Of a stretch of DNA of 64,000 nucleotides, positions 57,240 through 64,000 are shown piece after piece. The stretch's first letter is position 1. The number at the start of each line of letters is the position of its first letter. This DNA comes from Dama dama (lineage: Eukaryota > Chordata > Mammalia > Artiodactyla > Cervidae). Under the pieces are notes generated by a model that did not search any database, was not told the origin of the DNA, and saw only the letters and a program-made list of their open reading frames with translations. A program made the position numbers and the translations under genes. Where the stretch lies: the NCBI RefSeq assembly GCF_033118175.1, contig NC_083712.1, forward strand, positions 8,876,956 to 8,940,955, in the 5' to 3' direction.

Positions 57240-57470
57240 CTTGGAAACGCGCGCTTTCCCGTCCTCAGCGAGGAAGGACCGGTCTCTGCAGTGTGTGTAC
57301 ACGGTCCCGTCTGTCCAGCGGACGAGACGAGGGGTCGGCCTGTGCGGCAACAGGGAAGCAGGGACCCCGAGGCCGTTTGTGGCGCCCCCTCCTGGAGGCC
57401 ACGCCCCTGCCCTTCGGTCACCGCCCCGCCCCGCCCCCACGGCCCCGCCCGTCGCTTTGCCATGATCGCA
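57240..57470. promoter_or_regulatory. GC-rich block with GC-box-like sites
   Basis: GGTCACCGCCCCGCCCCGCC is followed by GGCCCCGCCCGTCGC (about 57417-57455), several Sp1-type boxes in a row. CpG is frequent. Overlapping frames on both strands are composition effects. Confidence 0.4.
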
Positions 57471-57769
57471 TCACTTTAAAGGGCTCAGCACGTCCGTCTC
57501 TCTCCCTTCACTTTACACCTGGCTTACCAAATTCTAAAAGTTTCCCCTCGCCAGTAGTGAACCCCAGGCTACTTTCGAACTCTGATTTCCAAATGCTGTC
57601 CCCTCCGTACGGGTCCTCCCTGCCCGGAGAGCAGTCCACACGCCCACCCCCCACGTCACGTGCCAAAACACCCAGCTGTGGCCTAAGGACCAAAGGAAAT
57701 GCCTCCTACAGAAATTCAAGGGATGTTAGAACCAGGAAACTAGCTGTTTTAGTTAACGTTTTAAAAAAA

Positions 57770-57805
57770 AGTATATAAATATATATATAGATATATATAC
57801 ATATG
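57770..57805. repeat. (TA)n-rich tract
   Basis: ATATATATAGATATATATAC-type low-complexity sequence, between the GC-rich blocks. Confidence 0.8.
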
Positions 57806-58170
57806 GAATCATATCAACCACGGAGCGCCAAATATTCTGCATCTGTACAGAATCACTCTTCCCTGGAGTTAAACTATTTTAGGAATTCTCTTTCTCATGC
57901 TTTTCTGGTTCTTTTGATAAGTTCTCTTCAGTAGCATGCAGGACACCTACTCTGAATGTACAGGGCGCAGTCCACACCACGCTCTCTTCCTTTTTGTGGA
58001 TAAGTTCTGATCAGATGTTGGTCATCACTTCAGGGCATTGAAGGATTGTGTTCCTTGGGTTCTTTTCTCTCCTGACTCTTTTTTCACTCTTTCCTGACTT
58101 CTTCTAGGATAATGCCTCTCTCACCTGATTTCTGTACTGCTGATGTTCACCTCCTGTAAATAGTTCTGCA

Positions 58171-58176
58171 ATTAAA
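58171..58176 (+). terminator. Distal ATTAAA candidate poly(A) signal
   Basis: ATTAAA lies 10 bases after TGTAAATAGTT (a Pumilio-like word) in CTGCAATTAAATTTTTCGAG. If used by DLGAP2 it would give a 3'UTR of about 6.5 kb. Confidence 0.2.
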
Positions 58177-58449
58177 TTTTTCGAGAAAAGGAATGTTTAC
58201 TTTTCATTGGAGTGAATCCTCGTGTGATTTTTAAACTCAGAATCTTTATATAGACCAAAGAGTTTTATCCAGAAAACTGCACCCTTCCCCTCAGGATATA
58301 CATTTATTTGTTGGAACAGCGTCAGCTCCTCTATCCGCTGAAAAGAATCGGACGTTTATTAAGGCAACAGGTTTCAAATGTACGCGAAAATGGCACAGAT
58401 TAAAACGAGTTTCAAACGAATCAATCTGGCGGTACTTAGTCGGTGCTCG

Positions 58450-58790
58450 TTTTAGGTTCCCTGGAGGGGCAGGAGCAGCGGCGGGCAGGGCGCGGGCGGG
58501 TCCGCGGCTCCGCGCGGGGAGGCCGAGGCCCGAAAGGCGGCCCCTCGCCGTCCGCGCTGCGACCGGGGCCTCCACCTGCCGGCCCCCCGGAGCTCCGCCT
58601 GGCACCCCCGGCCCACGGGCCCCCGGGAGCGCCGACAGCGCTGCCTGAGCTTCCCAGGCCGCCCGCCGGCCTCCCCGCGTCCCCAGGTGAGTCCGCGCGG
58701 CGGGCGGAGCGCCTCCGGCCGGGTGCGCGGGTCGCGGGCTGTGCGGGGATGAGAACCCCTGCTGAGGTTCGGGGGTTCTGGGCGAGGGGC
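58450..58790 (+). promoter_or_regulatory. CpG-island promoter with possible non-coding first exon (splice donor at 58687)
   Basis: Strong CpG island with GC boxes (CGGGCGGG around 58494). CCCCAG followed by GTGAGT at 58687 is a consensus splice donor on the plus strand, inside the island, where a first exon would end. No ATG-led frame with a known domain precedes it, so the exon would be non-coding. In human the gene after DLGAP2 in the same direction is CLN8, whose first exon is non-coding. I infer this could be CLN8's promoter, but no CLN8 coding sequence occurs in the remaining 5 kb. Confidence 0.4.
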
Positions 58791-58939
58791 TGACGGAGAA
58801 GCCGGCCCGGTACGGATCCCTGCAGCTCACCTGAGAACGAGCAGGGTGCGAGCGTCTTCAGTTGTGAGACGCCGCTTCTAAATGAGCACCCAGACCTGCT
58901 GCTTCAGCCTTCACTCACCCTGCTGCTTTCTCTTCTTCC

Positions 58940-60260
58940 AAGATTAATTTTTATCTGGAGTATAGTTGACTGGCAATGTAGCGTTAGTTTCTGCGTACAG
59001 CAAAGTGAATCAGTTACGCATATGCACGTATGTCCTCTTTGGAGTCCATTCTGTTAGAGGTCATGGCAGAGTACTGTGTAGAGTTCCCCGTGCTAGACGG
59101 TGGGTCCTTATTATCCGCTTTGATTGTAGTAGTGTGCGTATATCAAGTCCAGTCTCCCAGTTTACCCCTCCCCCATTATGTTTCTGGTAACCATAAGTTT
59201 CTTTTCTCCATCTGTGACTCTCTTTCTGTTTTGTAAATAAGTTCATTTCCACCGTTTTTTTAGATTCCACATGTAAGCAGGATCATATGACACTTGTCTT
59301 TGTCCGACGTCATTCTCCAGGGGCATCCATGTTGCTGCAGACGGCGTTACTTCGTTCTTTTAATGACTGAGTGATGTTGCGCTGTGTATGTGCTACATCT
59401 TACTTACCCATGTGTCTGTTGACAGGCATTTAGACTGCTTCCATGTCTTGGCTATTTTAATAGTGCTGCAGTGAATATTGGGTTACATGTATATTTTCAA
59501 ATTATGGTTTTCTCTGAATATATGTCCAGGAGTGGGATTGCTAGGTCATATGGTAATTCAATTTTTAGTTTTTAGAGGAGCCTCCATACTGTTCTCCGTA
59601 GTAGCTGTGCCAGTTTACATTCCTGTCAACAGTGCAGGAGGGTTCCCTTTATTACACACCCTCTCCCGGGTTGGTTGTTGAATTTTTGATGATCGCTATT
59701 CTGACAGGTGTGAGGTGATACCTCATTGTGGTTTTGATTTGCATTTCTCTGATAAATGAGTGATGCTGAGCTTCTTTTCATGCGCTTTTTGGTCCTCCTT
59801 ATGTCTTCTTTGGAGAAATCTCTATTTCGATCTTCTGTGCATTTTTTTTGATTGGGTTTGTTTTTTTTTATATCGAGCTGCATGAGCTGTCGGTATATTC
59901 TGGAGATTAATCTCTTGTCGGTCACTTTGTTTGCAAATATTTTCTCCCAACCCCATTCTGTGGGTTGTCTTTTTGTTTTATGACTTCTTAGCTGTTCAAA
60001 AGCTTTTAAGTTTGATTAGGTCCCATTTGTTTATTTTGTTTTTATTTTCATTACTGTAGAAGGTGGATCAAAAAAGATATTGCTGATATTTATGTCACAG
60101 AGTGTTCTGCCTATATTTTCCTCTAAGAGGTTTATAGTGTCTGGTCTTGCATTTAGGTGTTTAATGCATTTTGAGTTCGTATTTGTGTGTGGCGTTAGGT
60201 AATGTTCTATTAATAATTTCATTCTTTTACATGTAGCTGTGCAGTTTTCCCCACACCCTT
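58940..60260 (-). mobile_element. Decayed L1, 3' portion (ORF2 C-terminus and 3'UTR)
   Basis: Reversed, it contains broken ORF2 C-terminal pieces: LIEHYLTPHTNTNSKCIKHL with INLLEENIGRTLCDIN (minus, 60222-60031), and SRIYRQLMQLD followed by KEDIRRTKKRMKRSSASLIY (minus, 59925-59626). The left part (58940-59300) is 3'UTR-like. Frameshifts and stops separate the pieces. It is much older than the L1 at 1258. Confidence 0.92.
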
Positions 60261-62336
60261 ACTGAAGAGAGAGTCTCTGCTCCACTGTATCTCTTCACCT
60301 CCTTTCTCATAGATTATATCATCACCCTTTCTTTCTAACACACCTAAACAAAAAGAAAGCTTTATACATTTTTCTTTTTTAATCCTATAATCCTTCCATG
60401 AAAGCTTTTATTCACTTGGCATTTCATTAAAAACTTTCGCCTTTAGCCACATGTGGTTTAGCAGTTTTCCCAGGGCTCAATTAAAGTGTATGAAAAGTTG
60501 TGTGGCATTCATTTTCGATGTGGTGATTATTGGTTCATCAGTTGTGACAGATGTACCACGTCCATGAGGATGTGAGCAGCTGGGGAGCTGGGAGGAGCAG
60601 TGAAAAGCTACACGTGAGCTCCTTACTTTAAACTCCACTCGATTTTTCTGTAAACCAAAATGTTCCCAAAATAGCCTATAAACTAAAGCATGAAAGCAGG
60701 AAGCAATGACTCAAAAAGTCAGATGCCACAGTTTAGATGTTTTCAGCTTGTTTTCCATTATTTGAAGTTTTAAATGAGTTGCCTTGTGAAAAGTAGAACA
60801 TTGGAAAGATTTCTGCACCCTTATTTTTGTTTATTTTTGTTTCATGAGCTCTTAAGTTATCATCCCTTAATATGTTCAGATAATTGTTACTTGCTTTGTA
60901 ATTAAGGCGAAAGGCAGAAAAAGATGCTGCGTCAAGAAAGCAGCGAAGGTTTTCGAAGCTTCAAGCTGTGGCCCCAGACAAGTAACACCCTTGAGTTCCT
61001 AGGAGTGCTCCCTAGACTTCTGTGGCGCTTTAGAATCCACTGATGGATTTCCCCCAAACAATTAGAGTCCAGAGCCCATGAAAATCCATTTCCAAACCAT
61101 CTCATTACACTGCTATGGTCTTCTACGGTTGAGTGTGAAAAATTCAACTTTATACCCACAGCAAGCTGTGCAAAGCCGTGATTCAGTGACAATGCAGAGC
61201 ACATTCAAAACACGGGGACTTGGCCCCCAGGGTCCGGCCTGGCGACAGACACCCCGGTGCTGAGAGACCCCCAGGGGCCTCCCCTCTCCAGCCCAGGTCC
61301 TCCGGCCCCTTCCCCTTCCGCCCCCCCAGGCTCTCCGCACGCAGCCCCTGCAGGAAGCCTCCAGCCTGCTTGGGAGCTGGAGTCCTTCCCGCCTGTCAGC
61401 ACCACGTTTCCACCCTGGGCACCGAGCTGGAGATTCAGTTTAAAAGAGAGAAAGTCACGGACCTGGGCCTTGTGCTCAGCTGCAGGCCACGGATTTTCCT
61501 TTACTTTGCCAACAGGCTGGCAGCTAGCCTGTTGCTGGTTCGGTGGTGCTGGTCAAATGCGAGGCTTCTGGGTTACTCCCACACAGGAGATGCGCGGGCC
61601 CCGGGGTGCCCATCACCACCTTCCAAGGGGCCGTGCGGGGCTGCGGGTGTAGGCTGTGTGTGCACCGCGGGCTGCACAGCTGGGGACCGTGAGTTGGGGG
61701 CCTGGGCTCATCAACAGCGCAAGAGGGAAGCCCTGGGCACGTAGGAGACCCTGCCTCGCCCTTGAGGCCTTGGACAGCGGGCTGGGCCCTGAGTGATGGC
61801 CCCGGAAGCAGCAGTGGGCATCGTTGTCTTGGCACACCCAACACAGTGAGGGCGGGGCATGGCTGGTCCCCAGGGTGCCTTCACGCCTGTGAGTGTCCTT
61901 CTGAAACAAGACACTCAGTGTACATGCTGAGGTCATTTGGCAAAGGGGGGGGTGTAGTATTCCATTTCCTGTTTTCTGTGTCAAACCACACTTTTCCCCG
62001 TGAGTTCCTTCCTGTGGTCACAGTAAGGTCAAGTCTGCTGGGCCACGTGATCTGAGCCACAGGAGAGTCTGGACAGGCGGGGTCCGCTGGCCGAGCCGGC
62101 AAGGCCCCCCGCACCACGTAGCTGAGAAAGCGCCCCGGACCGAGCCCCTGTGCTCACAGGTGACTTTTCTTCACCAACATTAGAATCTCATTGTCAGGGG
62201 TCTCTGACCTTCTGTGGTCCCCTTCCCCAAATTCTCCACCTCCAGCCTTTCTAGGTGATCCTTCACTCACTAAGGATATTGGATATAGTAATTCTGTAAA
62301 AACTTAGGGGAAAATTCAAATGTTTAGCGCTAGTAA
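60261..62336. other. Intergenic or first-intron sequence, GC-rich from 61200
   Basis: No exon is recognised. GC-rich overlapping frames at 61205-62117 on both strands have no domain. If the island at 58450 is a first exon, this is its intron. Confidence 0.35.
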
Positions 62337-62530
62337 GAGCTTCCCTGATAGCTCAGTTGGTAAGGAATCTGCCAGTGCAGGAGACCCTGGTTCAATTTCT
62401 GGGACGGGAAGACCCACTGGAGAAGGGATAGGCTACCCACTCCAGTATTCTGGCCTGGAGAATGCCATGGACTGGATAGTCCATGGGGTCGCAAAGAGTT
62501 GGATATGACTTGAGCGACTTTCACTTCAGT
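62337..62530 (+). mobile_element. Bov-tA SINE
   Basis: GCTTCCCTGATAGCTCAGTT head, GGTTCAATTTCTGGGACGGG B-box region, CCACTCCAGTATTCTGGCCT body and GAGCGACTTTCACTTCAGTG end, plus orientation. Confidence 0.95.
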
Positions 62531-62947
62531 GAGAGCTTGTTTTAACTGTACTCAAAGAAGAAAGCAGTTTTGTAAGATATTAAACCACAGAAAGTGGTTT
62601 AACCTCCCGCAGCCCTCACCCCCACAGCAGTTTCCGCAGGAAATATTGTCAGGTCGTCTCCACTTGAAACGGGATGATGAGGCGTCCAGGGCTGAGGCAG
62701 GGGCCTGGTGTTTGAGCTTAGCAGTTGCCTACACACACCAAAGCTACGCCCTCCATGATAGCCACGAAGAGACAGGACAGGCGCCTTCATTTGAATTAAG
62801 TAGCCCAGGCCCAGCAAATCTGCTTTGCATATTTATGCATAATAAGGAGCTGCCCAGGGCCAGCAACTTGAGCAACAACACGTCGTGGTAGAGAGGGCTA
62901 TAGGGGTATTTTTGGCTTCAGGCAGAAGGAGCTGGATTCACCAGATC
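62531..62947. other. Non-coding sequence
   Basis: A 120-codon plus frame (62529-62891) and a minus frame (62817-62599) are open but carry no recognisable domain. Confidence 0.35.
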
Positions 62948-63168
62948 ATAATGATACGAAGAGCTGACTCATTAGAAGAGACCCTGATGCTGGGAAAGAT
63001 TGAAGGCAGGAGGAGAGGGGACGACAGAGGATGAGATGGTTGAATGGCATCACTGACTCAATGGACATGAGTTTGAGCAAACTCTGGGAGTTGGTGAAGG
63101 ACAGGGAGGCCTGGCGTGCTACAGTCCTTGGGGTTCGACTGAGCAATGAACGACTGAGCAAGAAAGGT
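62948..63168 (+). mobile_element. BovB LINE 3' end, plus orientation
   Basis: GAAGAGCTGACTCATTAGAA, then GGGAAAGATTGAAGGCAGGA, then GGTTGAATGGCATCACTGAC and ATGGACATGAGTTTGAGCAA is the reverse complement of the left part of the BovB copies at 11600, 22048 and 47702. Only the 3' end of the element is present. Confidence 0.94.
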
Positions 63169-63513
63169 GAAGAGCATTGCAATGATAGTCCACCAGAGGG
63201 CAGTAGCCCCCACCCAGGGCTCAGCTGTAAGCATTGAGGTTAAACTGATAAACTTGAAGTTAAACAGGAAAAGCCAGGGTCATTTTTATATTGATCTTTG
63301 TTCAAGGATGTTGAACAAACAGGGATTGGTGAAACAGTGTTACACTTCAACATGTGAACAGTCTGAGACAAGCTGTCACAAAGTTACCCTCACTCTGGGA
63401 GCAGGAAATGAGATTTATATTCCGTAACCAGCAGTTGTCTGATCTAACAGGAGAAGCAAACCCCATGTTGGATTAGCAAGGACATCTGTAGCTTTGGGTT
63501 ACGTATTTCAGAT
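63169..63513. other. Non-coding sequence
   Basis: An 86-codon plus frame (63167-63427) starts at the BovB end and shows no domain. Confidence 0.3.
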
Positions 63514-63591
63514 TTAATCCTTGTTTTTTTTTTTTTTTCTTTTTTTTTATTATTTTTTTTTTATTAGTTGGAGGCTATTAATCCTTGTTTT
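63514..63591 (-). mobile_element. Very short 5'-truncated L1 with target-site duplication
   Basis: TTAATCCTTGTTTT occurs at 63514-63527 and again at 63578-63591. Between them is a T-rich run (the reversed poly(A) tail) and about 17 bases of element, ATTAGTTGGAGGCTA. Reversed, these read TAGCCTCCAACTAAT, a sequence seen at the 3' end of a ruminant L1 group. So nearly the entire element was lost at insertion. The family assignment rests on a few bases. Confidence 0.7.
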
Positions 63592-64000
63592 ATCTCGAAC
63601 TATTTTATGATTTCAAGTTCACATTTATGTTTCAAATGTCCTAATCATTCTACACACTACGGAAGAAAGGAAATAGAGAAAGAGGGAGTGATTTAGGCAC
63701 AAAATGAGAAAAGGAATAAGAACACCAGTCCTGCTGCACCATAGCCCACTGCTGGTGTCAGGGCAGGAGGTTAACAGGGACCTTTTCGCCTTCTAATGCA
63801 GTTGCTTTGTTCGTGTAAAAGAGGAAAAATCAAAACTCGTGAGGAATTGTGCTGGGCCTTTAAGTAAGGGAGGTGACAAAGCTGCATGTGCCCCCCCTTG
63901 CTGGTGCTCAGCTCACCCCCACAGCTGGTCCTGAAGCCTTGCCCCCCAAAACGTCCTCCTCCACCATCTAAGAGCCTGCACACACATACGCGCGCGCGCA
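63592..64000. other. Non-coding sequence ending in a (CG)n-type run
   Basis: No exon is seen. The window ends in ACATACGCGCGCGCGCA, a short alternating CG tract. Confidence 0.4.

Noticed and set aside
9358..62530. tRNA genes suggested by B-box-like GGTTCGATCCC sequences
   Set aside because: Each occurrence is followed by the Bov-A or CHR body and lacks a foldable full cloverleaf; they are tRNA-derived SINE heads.
1..64000. CRISPR arrays, bacterial operons or phage
   Set aside because: Spliced exons, SINEs, LINEs and CpG islands show a mammalian nuclear genome; no spaced direct-repeat array of CRISPR type occurs.

Overview
The window is nuclear DNA of a ruminant, most likely a bovid (cattle, buffalo, sheep or goat). 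It carries ruminant Bov-tA/Bov-A SINEs, BovB (RTE) LINEs, cetartiodactyl CHR-type SINEs and a young ruminant L1. There are no bacterial-style operons, rRNA or tRNA genes, and no CRISPR array.

The one protein-coding gene is the 3' half of DLGAP2 (SAPAP2), a postsynaptic-density scaffold, on the + strand. Seven exons can be placed to the base by AG/GT splice sites, conserved phase and the family's protein sequence: 26373-26722, 27499-27540, 33771-33856, 35544-35959, 42605-42696, 49337-49489 and 51491-51709 (stop). Together they encode the last 452 residues: proline-rich SH3-ligand sequences, dynein light chain (LC8)-type motifs, the helical GKAP/GH1 domain and the C-terminal PDZ ligand ending QTRL. 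The start codon and upstream exons lie outside the window, so bases 1-26372 are inferred to be DLGAP2 intron. The 3'UTR starts at 51710 and has a good poly(A) site near 54245. Later sites near 55955 and 58171 could extend it.

The upstream intron contains a full-length L1 (1258-8684) with a perfect 15-bp target-site duplication, an open 308-codon ORF1 and an open 1272-codon ORF2. All endonuclease and reverse-transcriptase catalytic residues I could check are present. Older elements follow: decayed BovB copies, about a dozen Bov-tA/Bov-A SINEs, two CHR SINEs and MIR-like scraps. A 36-bp near-perfect inverted repeat lies between two SINEs at 15354-15441. The introns between DLGAP2 exons hold a CA-rich minisatellite (29742-30316), a 30-bp three-copy repeat, an intronic CpG island (about 38770-39080) and a TGACCC-rich tandem tract. 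They also hold a 3.2-kb block of nested L1 and BovB sequence ending just upstream of exon 49337-49489.

Downstream of DLGAP2, GC- and CpG-rich blocks at about 56790-56970, 57240-57470 and 58450-58790 look like promoter regions. The last has a consensus splice donor and may be the non-coding first exon of the next gene; human synteny suggests CLN8, but this is not proven here. A decayed L1 (58940-60260), a Bov-tA SINE, a BovB 3' end and a tiny 5'-truncated L1 with its own target duplication fill the rest.

I found no clearly new biological system. The strongest leads are the apparently retrotransposition-competent L1, a 42-nt phase-0 exon of DLGAP2 whose skipping would build an extra LC8-binding motif, the long hairpin, and the downstream CpG-island/splice-donor pair.
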